A stretch of 64,000 nucleotides of DNA. Origin: Nitrobacter hamburgensis X14 (GTDB taxonomy: Bacteria; Pseudomonadota; Alphaproteobacteria; Rhizobiales; Xanthobacteraceae). The stretch lies in the NCBI RefSeq assembly GCF_000013885.1, contig NC_007959.1, forward strand, positions 62,001 to 126,000. The letters run 5' to 3'. The notes beneath the pieces are model-generated. The model was not told where the DNA came from. It worked only from the letters and a program-made list of their open reading frames with translations, and made no database searches. Position numbers and translations under genes: made by a program. Positions 45,517-54,723 of the stretch are shown in pieces. Position 1 is the first letter of the stretch, and the number at the start of each line of letters is the position of its first letter.

Positions 45517-46530
45517 TCATCTTAATTCGCGCCCCGTCCCGCCACCGGAATTGTGAAGTCCGACTATGCTTTGAGCGAATGCTTTGAGGAATAAATGCAG
45601 CATTTCCCTGGTCGCGTCGGGATCGGTGTAGGAGCTAGCTGGACTGCCGCCCGACCATGCGTGTCCGGCACCATGAATATCCCAGTGTTCGGACATAGCC
45701 GACCCGTCTCCGTCGGTAAGGATGGTGCGGGTATCGCATGGCCGTGCGGGACTCGTCCGCGCAGCACCTTTCTGGTCGGACTGGTTACTTTGGCGACTGA
45801 ATCCGGTCGCCGTTATTGGGATGCACCGTAGTGTCATTGGGATGCACGTAGTGTCGCGATCGCCATGGAAAACGATGGTCGGTACGGAAGAGCCGGCCTT
45901 CCCAATTGCGCCGGACCCGTTTCCCTGTCGCATCGCGACGAACGCGGATGGAAGATCGCTGGCGGCGTCGCAGGCTAGGCCGGAATGAATGCCGACAGAT
46001 GCGTAGAGGTCGGGATACGTCGCGCCCATGATGGCGGCGACGGCCCCGCCGGCCAACAGACCCGCGACGGAGACGCACTTCGGATCAATCGCATAGTCCC
46101 GCATGATATGGCAGTGATGCGGGCGATCAGCGCGGGTGCGCCCCCCCCCCCGCCGCTGGTCGCCCGAGCGGAATCAGTTCCAGCACTTCGCGTGGTTGGC
46201 TCCGCTCGGCTGTTCGGGATAGACCACGAAGCAACTCTGCTCGTCCGCCAGGAAGTTCGTCCGGGTGCCGGCGGCGAAATCGTCCGGCGAGTGGGTGTAG
46301 CCGCATGACGACCGGAAGCTGTTGTCCCTGACAACGGCTCGGGGTGAACAGCTTGTAGCTCCGGCTTCCCGCCGCGGTGCTGAAGGTACTCCTCTCGATG
46401 AACTTCGTGCCATCGGGCACGATATCCGACGTGGACGGCGGAGCGCGTCCGATCGGGCCTCGCCGGCCGAACCCGGAAAACTTCCTCATGCCGTCGCGCA
46501 GCGTGGGACGGTTTGAGCCCTTGAGTAGAC
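45517..46530 (-). pseudogene. PHB depolymerase-family esterase, decayed
   Basis: Minus-strand pieces in several frames read SRSYKLFTPS, VVMRLHP / GYTHSPDDFAAGTRTNFLAD, EQSCFVVYPEQPSGANHAKC WNW, then DYAIDPKCVSVAGLLAGGAV (nucleophile region; the expected GLSAGG serine reads Leu), GATYPDLYASVGIHSGLACD, PTIVFHGDRDTTC and HGAGHAWSGG. This is the LpqC/PHB depolymerase type. Lesions include a C11 run at 46141-46151 and a 20-base tandem duplication near 45815-45855. Confidence 0.8.
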
Positions 46531-46552
46531 GCAGCCTAGAGCATCGGGTAGT

Positions 46553-46970
46553 CAATTGAATCCGTATCCTGCGGCTTTGAAGTAGTTTGAGCACTCTTGC
46601 GGAGAGAAGAGCGCGCAGATGTTGCCGATGGCTTTCCAGAGAGCGTCGATGGTTCTGGCTGCGGCGGCTCGCAGATGAGCTTTCAGTTTTGCGAAGGCCA
46701 TTTCGATGGGATTGAGATCCGGGTTGTAGGGCGGCAGGAACAGGAGCCACGCGCCCCGTGCGCGGATGGCTTTTCGGCCTTCTCGCTCTTGTGGATGGAG
46801 AGATTATCCAGGATGACGACATCACCGGGCCTGAGGGCGGGCGCGAGTTGGGTGTCGACATAGGTCTCGAAGATGATCCGGTTCATTGGGGCATCGATAA
46901 CCCAGGTAGCGACGAGGCCATCGCACTTGAGGCCTGCTACGAAGGTCTGCGTTCCGGTGCCTTGAGCGAC
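46553..46970 (-). pseudogene. IS630-family transposase, C-terminal part
   Basis: On the minus strand TFVAGLKCDGLVATWVIDAP MNRIIFETYV, LAPALRPGDVVILDNLSIHK (Asp) and, after a shift, LLFLPPYNPDLNPIEMAFAK (Glu) end at GYGFN. It is a different subgroup from the other IS630s here. Confidence 0.8.
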
Positions 46971-47045
46971 CGCTATGCGGTCCTCATTGGACGCTTAGGC
47001 CAAGGTCATTCATCGGCGCGGGCCGTGGCCAAGCTTCGAGGCCGT

Positions 47046-47180
47046 TGAGGTCGCGACGTTGACCCGGGTTGATGGGTTCAACAATCGCCCGCTGTTGGAG
47101 CGCGTTGGCAACATCCCGCCAGCCGAAGCCGAGGAGCGCTATTACGCCACGATCGAAGAGCCGGCCATGGCTTGCAGGCC
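47046..47180 (+). pseudogene. IS3 OrfB C-terminal scrap
   Basis: VDGFNNRPLLERVGNIPPAE and AEERYYATIEEPAMA are the usual end of IS3 OrfB proteins (WFNNRRLLEPIGNIPPAEAE). Confidence 0.75.
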
Positions 47181-47271
47181 GCGGCTGCTCTGGCGCGGGT
47201 TCTCTCATGCGCGGCTCCGCGGTACGAACCGCAGTCCTTCACAAGGTCAGCGCAGCATTCAAATTCGCTGT

Positions 47272-47673
47272 TCACAGAATTGCGCGTTTGGAACCGGACA
47301 GATCCTTCTGCTGCGGACTTACAAAAGGATAGTATTCATCGACGGCCTTGCTGCGGGCTGGATCCGACCAGCTCCAATTGCTTTCGGTATCATACTTCGG
47401 GGCTCCTTTCAGCTGATCCGTGGTTACGCTGGTCAGGTAGCCGCCAAGCCCGGTGTCATATGTCAAGGAGTGCCAAGGCAGCGGGTAATGGTCGTCCCCG
47501 ATGCCAAGAAATCCGCCGAAACCCACTACGGCGTAGACAACTTGTCCGCTGGTCTTTTCAATCATGAGGCGCGCGATTGTACCGACCTTCTTGTCCTCGG
47601 CATCATAGACAGCCGTCCCCTCGACTTTATCGCTAGCGATCAAGTTGATGGTTTCTCTCACTTCAAAGGCCAT
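47272..47673 (-). CDS. PRC-barrel domain protein, 133 aa
   Basis: The domain covers residues about 8-90 (INLIASDKVEGTAVYDAEDK, then VVGFGGFLGIGDDHYPLPWH) and is paralogous to the protein at 3770 and the broken gene at 7576. The tail (SNWSWSDPARSKAVDEYYPF) is polar. There is no signal peptide. AGGAGGACTGC precedes the ATG at 47673, and an EcfG-like promoter ends 25 bases upstream. Ligand unknown. Confidence 0.9.
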   Translation of the reverse strand: MAFEVRETINLIASDKVEGTAVYDAEDKKVGTIARLMIEKTSGQVVYAVVGFGGFLGIGDDHYPLPWHSLTYDTGLGGYLTSVTTDQLKGAPKYDTESNWSWSDPARSKAVDEYYPFVSPQQKDLSGSKRAIL

Positions 47674-47697
47674 GCAGTCCTCCTAAGTCAGGATGAA

Positions 47698-47723
47698 AAC
47701 GCGACTGGTGTCACAAGCGTTCC
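47698..47723 (-). promoter_or_regulatory. EcfG-like promoter, exact consensus with N17
   Basis: Minus strand GGAAC (47723-47719), 17 bases, CGTT (47701-47698). Confidence 0.7.
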
Positions 47724-48309
47724 AGCACGGGAACGGGTGCGCATGACACACCTCCGATTGTCCAACCGACGCACAGCGATATCGTTCCGGAGACCGCGGT
47801 TCACCACCCATAAGATTTATCGACTGCGCAATGCCGCTCCTCTTTTTCACCGGAGTATTAACGGCAGCTCGGCGCGCCGGCTCCTAGGCGGGCAGATGCC
47901 CTGCAAGAGCAAGTAAGTAAGCAGACCAAATCAGACAGGTGTGTGGGCCTGTTTGGCTGTCTCATGGCCCGGGCAGAGATTCCCGGCATGATTCAGGAAC
48001 CTCGGCTGCGGGCCGGAATTGATGCAAAGGAGTGCGAAGCCGCAGAGCGGTAGCGGAGACTCCATGTCGGTTGGCGCCGATACAGAGCGACCGGGATGCG
48101 ATGGATCGAGAGGGCATCAGTTATATGGGACTGCGCAATATGCAGCAACTGATCACGGAATATTGCCGAGATCATCAAAGCGATGCTCCACGCCAATCTC
48201 ACGCTTAATGTCGAAGAACGGCGCGTTGGTACGATCATTCTGATCTATAGCAACGGAACCCGCCCGGCGGGCCCACCCATCTGAGGGACCGCGTTGAAAA
48301 CCGCACGCG
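47724..48309. other. Stretch without a recognisable gene
   Basis: A plus-strand frame near 48140-48240 (IIKAMLHANLTLNVEERRVG) may be a scrap of a larger protein, but I could not place it. Confidence 0.4.
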
Positions 48310-48400
48310 ATTTCTTATCTGGCTCGACCGTTGTTTTCGAATACCCCTCGGGGAGCCGACCGCATACCTTGGGGGACTTTGGCCGTGCGGGCTTTGACCA
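48310..48400 (-). pseudogene. Remnant of the exported EPDK-ending protein
   Basis: On the minus strand EGYSKTTVEPDK and the preceding 60 bases parallel the 3' end of the gene at 30898-31179. No start or signal peptide remains. Confidence 0.55.
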
Positions 48401-48691
48401 TCTCACTCCGCTGTTTGCTACCATCAAATGCACAACGCCGCACGGTGGAGTATGGGGATGCAACTTCGTAGAGACGTTCCAACCTCGTCCTAATCCCGAC
48501 GGACGCGCCAAACGGCGGTCGTTCTCCTCACCTCTCATTCTGCAATCGAAACCTCGCGTAGTCGAGGGACGGGCATAAAGGTCATCGACGGAGCTGTGCG
48601 GAATTTGGGTATGTGTCTCTCATCCGGCGTCAGAACTTGATTTATGCAGCCGCTTTTAAATTAGTCGTAACCTCAACGGGCCATCAACCCA

Positions 48692-48772
48692 TCAGTGGCC
48701 AAAGAACAACCACAACAGAATGATTACCGGAATAGGCACTCCAATCAGCCAGAGCAGAAGTCCTCGTCCCAT
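48692..48772 (-). CDS. 26-residue membrane protein
   Basis: The minus-strand ATG at 48772 follows GGAGGCTACA and encodes MGRGLLLWLIGVPIPVIILL WLFFGH, one membrane segment with a conserved-looking GVPIPxIILL core; very short proteins of this kind are frequent in Rhizobiales genomes and often unannotated. An exact EcfG-like promoter ends 32 bases upstream, which strongly supports real expression. Role unknown; single-span peptides of this size usually act by binding larger membrane proteins. Confidence 0.75.
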   Translation of the reverse strand: MGRGLLLWLIGVPIPVIILLWLFFGH

Positions 48773-48803
48773 TGTAGCCTCCATTAAACCCTCATGTGAG
48801 TTG

Positions 48804-48828
48804 AACGCAGAGGGGAATATCTAGTTCC
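48804..48828 (-). promoter_or_regulatory. EcfG-like promoter, exact consensus
   Basis: Minus strand GGAAC (48828-48824), 16 bases, CGTT (48807-48804). Confidence 0.7.
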
Positions 48829-48855
48829 TCCGACTTCAGATACCGGTTTGCCCTA

Positions 48856-49694
48856 GGGTCAGGACCCGTAAAAGTGTTGGCCTAGTCAGCGCGTTGTGAT
48901 TCACGTCCCCCGAAGGGGAGCAGGGATGAATCGCGATCAGTTCTGGCTGACAGACGTGCAGTTTTCGAAGATTGAACCCCACCTGCCGACCGATACGCGC
49001 GGCAAAGCGCGCGTTGATGATCGGCGTGTGATCAGCGGTATCGTTCAAGTGCTGAAGTCGGGCGGCCGCTGGGTCGATGCATCGTTCGACTACGGGCCGA
49101 GGAAGACGCTCTATAATCGCTTTGTTCGGTGGGCGGAAAAGGGTGTGTGGACGGACGTTTTCCACGCGCTCGCGCGGGCCGGTGGACCGCCAGCGCAGGT
49201 TTTGATTGATAGTTCAGCCGTCAAAGCGCACCGCTCGGCTGCGGGAGGAAAAGGGGGGAACGAAATCAGGCCATCGGTCGCTCGCGCGGCGGTCGCACGA
49301 CGAAAATCCACGCGCTGACCGACGCTCAATGTCGTCCGCTCGCCTTTATGCTCACCGGCGGCCAGGTCGCAGATTGCACAGCGGGCGCAGTGCTGCTCGA
49401 AAGTCTTCCGGATTGCGACATCTTGCATGCCGACAAGGGGGTACGACGCCAACGCGATCCGTCAGCAAGTCGAGGAGCGGGGCGTGATGCCGAACATCCC
49501 GCCAAAGGCAAATCGCAAATGGAAGAACTGCTTTTCGCCGTTTCTCTATCGCAACCGGAACGCCATCGAGCGCATGTTCTGCCGGCTGAAAGACTTCCGC
49601 CGCATCGCAACCCGCTATGATCGAAATGCCGCGAACTTTCTCGCTGCTGTCTGCATCGTAGCAACCGTCACCTACTGGTTATGAGTCCGGACCC
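48856..49694 (+). mobile_element. IS5-family (IS427-type) element, diverged copy 3, inactive
   Basis: It is flanked by TA and 839 bases long, with ends GGGTCAGGACC and ...GTCCGGACCC. The first frame starts at 48926 (MNRDQFWLTDVQFSKIEPHL). The second frame (GGRTTKIHALTDAQCRPLAF) carries one extra G at GACAAGGGGGTACGAC, which breaks DKGYDANAIRQQ, so no full transposase can be made. About 80% like copies 1 and 2. Confidence 0.85.
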
Positions 49695-49704
49695 TAATCA
49701 ACAA

Positions 49705-49736
49705 CAACCCGCCCGATGTATCGGGCGGGTTGTCTA
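49705..49736 (+). terminator. Terminator-like hairpin
   Basis: AACCCGCCCGATGTATCGGGCGGGTT is a perfect stem with a short T-poor tail; it may serve the convergent CsbD gene or the IS. Confidence 0.45.
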
Positions 49737-49802
49737 GGCTGAAAGCTTGGTCGCTCTTAGTTGCAGTCGCGATCGATGATGACCTTGCGATAGGTTTCCT
49801 AT

Positions 49803-50012
49803 TTAGTCGGGCCATGATTGGGTGCCGTACCAGTCATCAACTTCTTTCTTGATCTGATCTTTCTGGTAGCCGTACCGCTGCTGCAGTTTACCTTCGAGCT
49901 GCTCACGCTTCCCAGCGATCTGATCGAGGTCATCGTCGGAGAGCTTGCCCCACTGCTCCTTCACCTTGCCCTTGATCTGCTTCCAGTTTCCTTCGACACG
50001 GTTCCAGTCCAT
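49803..50012 (-). CDS. CsbD-like stress protein, 69 aa
   Basis: MDWNRVEGNWKQIKGKVKEQ WGKLSDDDLDQIAGKREQLE and the glutamine-rich GKLQQRYGYQKDQIKKEVDD form a complete CsbD domain, ending in a short tryptophan-containing tail. CsbD proteins are small helical, desiccation- and stress-induced proteins of uncertain mechanism (named from the Bacillus sigma-B regulon). I chose the ATG at 50012 with AGGAG 9 bases upstream. An EcfG-like promoter ends 29 bases before it. Confidence 0.93.
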   Translation of the reverse strand: MDWNRVEGNWKQIKGKVKEQWGKLSDDDLDQIAGKREQLEGKLQQRYGYQKDQIKKEVDDWYGTQSWPD

Positions 50013-50040
50013 TGCTAACACTCCTTTGATTGCACGGAAG

Positions 50041-50066
50041 AACCGGCGTCAGCATGGTTTTGTTCC
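50041..50066 (-). promoter_or_regulatory. EcfG-like promoter, N17
   Basis: Minus strand GGAAC (50066-50062), 17 bases, GGTT (50044-50041). Confidence 0.65.
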
Positions 50067-50223
50067 GCGACTTTTTCTGGCAAAAGACAACAAAATGTCC
50101 GCCGGTTTCCTCAGCGGGCCACGTCGGGATCTATGCGGGATGCCTAACCGGTCCCACAACAAAGCGTTCGCCCAAAGTTGTGGGTCGGCTCCGGCTTCTA
50201 CCGCTCGACCTCATATCACGACG

Positions 50224-50595
50224 TCAATGGCTGAGTTCCGGAAAGATTCGGATGATAGCGCCCCTGAGTTCTTCGAGATCGTAAGGTTTCCGTAACGCGA
50301 TCTCGTTGCGATATCCATCGACAAGACCTTCAAGACCATATCCGCTGGCGAACACAAAGGGGATGCTGCGCTGGCGCAGGATGTCCGCAACGGGAAAGGA
50401 TGGCGTGCCCGCCACATTGATGTCGAGGATCGCGAAGTCGATGCTTCTTTCGCGGGCGACCACCATCGCAGCCTGAATGCGGGTGCAAGGTCCGACGATC
50501 TGATGTCCCATACCGGTCAGCGCATCTTCAAGATGCAAAGCAACCAGAAACTCATCCTCGACGATCAGGATGCGTTTTGCCGTCCGATCGGTCAT
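50224..50595 (-). CDS. Single-domain response regulator of the FAT GUY type, 123 aa
   Basis: Receiver residues are complete: Glu13-Asp14, phospho-acceptor Asp58 (FAILDINV), Ser84 in FASGYG and Lys103 in LRKPY. The FxxGYG and KPY pattern resembles the FAT GUY receivers that accompany HWE kinases in alphaproteobacteria, where some tune the PhyR general stress pathway. There is no output domain. It starts inside the 3' end of the kinase gene (overlap of about 44 bases), so the two are co-transcribed and this protein is the obvious phosphotransfer partner. Confidence 0.9.
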   Translation of the reverse strand: MTDRTAKRILIVEDEFLVALHLEDALTGMGHQIVGPCTRIQAAMVVARERSIDFAILDINVAGTPSFPVADILRQRSIPFVFASGYGLEGLVDGYRNEIALRKPYDLEELRGAIIRIFPELSH

Positions 50596-51676
50596 CAAGT
50601 CCACCCATGCCATGGTGTCCGGCGGGCATCGGTGCATCGATCGTGCAAACAAGGCCGGAGGACTCATAGGCAACGTGGACTTTGCCGCCAAGTTCCGCCG
50701 CCAACACGCGCTCGATCATGAGGGAGCCAAAGCCTTGACGATCGGGCGGCACAACTTTCGGGCCGTCCTTCTCTTTCCACTGCAACATCCAGTGGCGACC
50801 GTCGCCTTTATCTGGAAGGGTCCAGGCAATGACGACGTAGCCCTCTTCGTTCGACAGCGCGCCGTACTTGGCGGCATTGGTGCACAATTCGTGCAGCGCC
50901 ATGGCAATCGCAAGCGTCGGACTCGGCGCAAGATGAATATTCGGACCTTCGATCCGGAAACGACCTTGGCTGCTGGCATGCGGCTTGACCGTGTCGGAGA
51001 CGATCTCCGCGAGGTTCGCCCCGGTCCAGTTCTCCCGCGTCAGAACATCGTGCGCCTTCGCGAGATTGATCAGCCGCGATCCGAACGCCTCGCGTGCGTC
51101 CTCGATCGTTGCGGCGTGACCGAGTGTCTGGGACGCAATCGATTGGATGACCGCCAGCGTATTCTTGACGCGATGGTTGAGTTCGCCCATCAGAATGGTC
51201 CGATGCTCGTCCGCGCGCCGCCGCTCGGTCATGTCTCGCGCGATCTTGGACGCTCCGAACACTCTTCCCCGGGAGTCCTTGAGCGGCGAAATGGTCAATG
51301 ACGCCCAAACCTGACTGCCGTCCTTGCGCTGACGGATGGTTTCGTAGTGTTCGATGTGATCGCCGGCTCGAATGCGGCCGAGTATCTCGGCCTCTTCGCC
51401 GTGGCGATCCGGCGGGATCAGCGTCATGATAGATTTGCCGACGATTTCCTCGGCCGTATAACCGAACAGGCGTTGTGCACCCTTGTTCCAACTGGCGATG
51501 ATACCGTCGAGATCCTTGCTAATGATCGCGTCGTCCGAAGATCGGACGATCGCGGCGAACTGCTCCGCAAGCACCTCGGCGCGCTTGCGCTCGGTGATGT
51601 CCACCAGCATGTTCACCGCTCCGATGACCGCACCGGAGGCGTCCCGAAGCGGCGTCGGACCGGAGCGCGGCCCCAT
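50552..51676 (-). CDS. HWE histidine kinase part of the split sensor, 374 aa
   Basis: It begins inside a PAS domain (PTPLRDASGAVIGAVNMLVD ITERKRAE), has a complete second PAS (SSDDAIISKDLDGIIASWNK to FGASKIARDMTERRRA), and then an HWE kinase: phospho-acceptor His in GELNHRVKNTLAVIQSIASQ, N-box HELCTNAAKYGALS, and W-x-E in LQWKEKDGP. The ATG at 51676 has no convincing ribosome site. It is out of frame with the upstream gene that carries the first half of the same PAS domain, so the natural protein was probably one chain. Confidence 0.85.
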   Translation of the reverse strand: MGPRSGPTPLRDASGAVIGAVNMLVDITERKRAEVLAEQFAAIVRSSDDAIISKDLDGIIASWNKGAQRLFGYTAEEIVGKSIMTLIPPDRHGEEAEILGRIRAGDHIEHYETIRQRKDGSQVWASLTISPLKDSRGRVFGASKIARDMTERRRADEHRTILMGELNHRVKNTLAVIQSIASQTLGHAATIEDAREAFGSRLINLAKAHDVLTRENWTGANLAEIVSDTVKPHASSQGRFRIEGPNIHLAPSPTLAIAMALHELCTNAAKYGALSNEEGYVVIAWTLPDKGDGRHWMLQWKEKDGPKVVPPDRQGFGSLMIERVLAAELGGKVHVAYESSGLVCTIDAPMPAGHHGMGGLDDRSDGKTHPDRRG

Positions 51677-54600
51677 AGCTCGGCAGCGGCGGGGTTGTAA
51701 GAGGTGATCAATCCTTTAGCATCCGTTGTGTAGACCGCGCCCGGCAACGCTTCGATCAGGTCTTTCAGATGCTGTTCGCCTTGCCGGATCGCGCGCTCGC
51801 TCTCCCTGCGGGCGGTGACGTCCTCGATGGCCAGCAGGATCAGAGCCTGACGGCCGCCTTCCCGCGTAAGCTTGCGGGCATTGAGCAGCATGCGCTTCCG
51901 GCCAATGTCGCGGAAATCGTGTTCGACCTCGAAATCGGTAATCGTCCGGTCCTTCGACAGCACTTTCTCCAGAAGCGTTCGCAGTCGCGGGATGTCCCAC
52001 TCCCCGTCGCCGAGTTCATAAACAAGGCAACTCTCGGTGTTCTGCGGTCGAACACGAAACTGGTCATAGAAGGCGCGATTGGCGGACTGCACCCGCAGAT
52101 CTCCATTCAGAACGAGCAACGGCTGCCGGATCGTTTCGACGATGCTCTCGGCATAGATCCGTGCTTCGTCAGCGGCGTCGGCGGCGTGTTTCCGATCGGT
52201 GATGTCGCTGAACGTGACGACGACCCCCGCGATGTGGTTATCCTGCGTTCGGTAGGGAAGCATGCGCCGTAGATACCAGCGTCCCGCATCGCTCGGCACC
52301 TCGGCCTCGATCACGGTGAGCTTGTTGAGCACTGTTTCGGCATCGGCAAGCAGGTTCTCATCGGAAAATTTGCGCGCGAAATGCGCAATCGGACGGCCGA
52401 TATCGGGCGCGACCAGATCGAACAGCTCCCTAGTCGCGGGTGCGAACCACCTGATGCGGAATTTCTCATCGAGGAACAAGGTCGCGGTTTCCGACCCCGC
52501 CAGCAAGTTGGTGAGGTCGTTGGTGGCGGCTTCCAGTTCGCCGATCTTGTGCTGAAGCTGATTGTTGACGGTGTTGAGTTCTTCGTTGAACGACTGAAGC
52601 TCCTCCTTCGAGGTCTCCAGTTCCTCGTTGGTGGACTGAAGCTCCTCGTTCATCGAGGTCGCTTCTTCGTTCGACGCTTTCAACTCCTCGTTGGCGGTTT
52701 CCAGATGCTCGATGGTGTTGCGCAATTCGGCGCGGGTCGAGACCAATTCATCCTGAAGCGCCTGCTCGCTCGCGGACGTGTCGGCGACGTCCTCGCGGAG
52801 AACCCTCGCCCCAACCGGCTCGGATGCGGGTAGGCCCGGAGCGAAACTGACGAGCAGAAAGCTGCTGTCACGCGAGGACGCCGGCAGCGGCACGACCGTC
52901 ATCGCGACAGTCCGGGCCGTGTTGCCGTGCCGGATGTGGGCGTCGACCGTGACACTGCCGGTTCCCTCTGAAGCCTCTCGGATTGCGCCGCGAAGTTTCA
53001 GGGCCAGGCCATTGCGGGCCATGCGCAACAAATCCCGCGTCGGCTCGCCCGGCGGCTGCTCCAGATAATCCCGCGTCGCGCCGTGAAAATACAGCACGCG
53101 GCCTTTTTGGTCGATCAACACCGACGCCGGGGCGTAGCGCTCCAGCAGCACGCGCCGCGCCGTCTCGGTCACCGAGGCGTTGGCTGGCTCGACGAGCGGC
53201 GGTTCAGCCCTCTCGCGTGGCTCGACGGGTCGGCGCGCTGTTGGCGGATAATCGATCAGGTCGTGCCGGGTCGAGCCTTCCCGGCGATAGATCCGCCATT
53301 TCTTGGACACGGTCTCGAACAGGTCGCCGTGCCGCCCGACCGTTTCAGCATTGCCAAGAAACAGATGGCCACCCTGGCGCAAGCCGAAATGACAAAGCGC
53401 GACGATGCGCTGTTGCCCCTCCGGTTCAAGGTAGATCAGGCAATTGCGGCACGAAATGAGATCCAGCCGTGAGAACGGCGGGTCGCACAGCAGATTCTGT
53501 TGCGCGAACACGACCATGTCGCGAAGCTCCTTGCGGACCTGAAAGGAGCCATCGAGCTTCTCGAAGAAGCGCTGCAAACGTTCCGGCGGAAAGTCGGCCG
53601 TGGCGGCGGCTGGATAAACGCCGTCGCGCGCCTTGCGCAGATTATCCTCCTGGGCATCGGTCGCGAACACCTTGAGGTCGAACCGCTTCCGGGCCACCTC
53701 CGCCCGCTCCGTCACCAGCATGGCGATGGAATAGGCCTCCTCACCGGTGGCGCATGCCGGAACCCAGATCCGGATCGCGGCGCCGGAATCGCGCGCCGCG
53801 ACGAGCGGGTCGATCACCGATACGGTGAGGGCATTCCACGCCTCAATGTCGCGAAAAAACCCGGTGACACTAATCATCAGGTCCGCCACCAGGGTGCGGA
53901 CTTCATCCGGATTGGCGCGCAACTCCTCCAGATAGCCGTTCAGCGTCCCGATGTTTCGGAGTCCCATCCGGCGGTGAATGCGCCGACGCTGCGTGCTGCG
54001 CTTGTAGCTGCCGAAGTCGTGTCTGGCGCGGGCTCGCAACAGTTCCAGAACTTGTTCGATGGTTGCCTGATCGTCCGGCGACGCCGGTCCCGGTTCGGCC
54101 GGTGCGGCGACATAACCATGGCGCGTGTAGGCAATGATGGTCTCCGGCATCTTTTCCGGAGCCAGAACGTGATCGGCCATATCCGCCGCGATCGCGCTTC
54201 GCGGCATGCCGTCGAATTTCGCGGTCTCAGGCGTCTGCACCAGGCTCATGCCGCCCTCGGCCCTGACCTCCTTCAATTCATCGGTGCCGTTGCTTCCGGT
54301 CCCGGAGAGCACGACGGCAATCGCCCGTTCGCGCTGATCCACGGCAAGCGACTTGAACAGCACATCGACCGGATGGCGGTGACCACGGGCTTCCGACGGT
54401 TTGGACACCTGCAGCCGACCGTTGCGCACCTCCAGATCGGTATCGGGCGCGATCACATAGACGTGGTCGCGATCGATCTGCATTCCGTGCTGGATCTGCG
54501 CGACCGGCATCGCCGTGCGGGCGGCCAGAATGTGCGCCATCTCGCTTTCGCGATCCGGATCGAGATGCAAAACGACCACGAACGCGCAACCGCTATCGCT

Positions 54601-54723
54601 CGGCATGGCCTCGAAGAAGCGGCTAAGCGCTTCGATGCCGCCCGCCGATGCGCCGATGCCGACGACGGTCGGCGATGGTCCCGCTTGGTCTGCGCGTTCG
54701 GTTGTGCGAGATTCTGCTTTCAC
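51613..54723 (-). CDS. CheB-CheR-coiled-coil-PAS signalling protein, 1036 aa
   Basis: Domains in order: CheB methylesterase (VVGIGASAGGIEALSRFFEA, HLDPD, LSGTGSNGTDELKE; about residues 19-205), CheR methyltransferase (ARHDFGSYKRSTQRRRIHRR, SAM site RIWVPACATGEEAYSIAML; about 230-490), a long coiled coil (EELKASNEEATSMNEELQST; about 640-735), then PAS domains to about 1010. The last PAS stops at NPAAAELWGRAP, after which the frame is foreign. The GTG at 54723 follows AGGACCT. Such CheB-CheR-PAS-HWE chains are hybrid sensors of unknown signal. Here the kinase half lies in another frame. Confidence 0.9.
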   Translation of the reverse strand: MKAESRTTERADQAGPSPTVVGIGASAGGIEALSRFFEAMPSDSGCAFVVVLHLDPDRESEMAHILAARTAMPVAQIQHGMQIDRDHVYVIAPDTDLEVRNGRLQVSKPSEARGHRHPVDVLFKSLAVDQRERAIAVVLSGTGSNGTDELKEVRAEGGMSLVQTPETAKFDGMPRSAIAADMADHVLAPEKMPETIIAYTRHGYVAAPAEPGPASPDDQATIEQVLELLRARARHDFGSYKRSTQRRRIHRRMGLRNIGTLNGYLEELRANPDEVRTLVADLMISVTGFFRDIEAWNALTVSVIDPLVAARDSGAAIRIWVPACATGEEAYSIAMLVTERAEVARKRFDLKVFATDAQEDNLRKARDGVYPAAATADFPPERLQRFFEKLDGSFQVRKELRDMVVFAQQNLLCDPPFSRLDLISCRNCLIYLEPEGQQRIVALCHFGLRQGGHLFLGNAETVGRHGDLFETVSKKWRIYRREGSTRHDLIDYPPTARRPVEPRERAEPPLVEPANASVTETARRVLLERYAPASVLIDQKGRVLYFHGATRDYLEQPPGEPTRDLLRMARNGLALKLRGAIREASEGTGSVTVDAHIRHGNTARTVAMTVVPLPASSRDSSFLLVSFAPGLPASEPVGARVLREDVADTSASEQALQDELVSTRAELRNTIEHLETANEELKASNEEATSMNEELQSTNEELETSKEELQSFNEELNTVNNQLQHKIGELEAATNDLTNLLAGSETATLFLDEKFRIRWFAPATRELFDLVAPDIGRPIAHFARKFSDENLLADAETVLNKLTVIEAEVPSDAGRWYLRRMLPYRTQDNHIAGVVVTFSDITDRKHAADAADEARIYAESIVETIRQPLLVLNGDLRVQSANRAFYDQFRVRPQNTESCLVYELGDGEWDIPRLRTLLEKVLSKDRTITDFEVEHDFRDIGRKRMLLNARKLTREGGRQALILLAIEDVTARRESERAIRQGEQHLKDLIEALPGAVYTTDAKGLITSYNPAAAELWGRAPVRRRFGTPPVRSSER

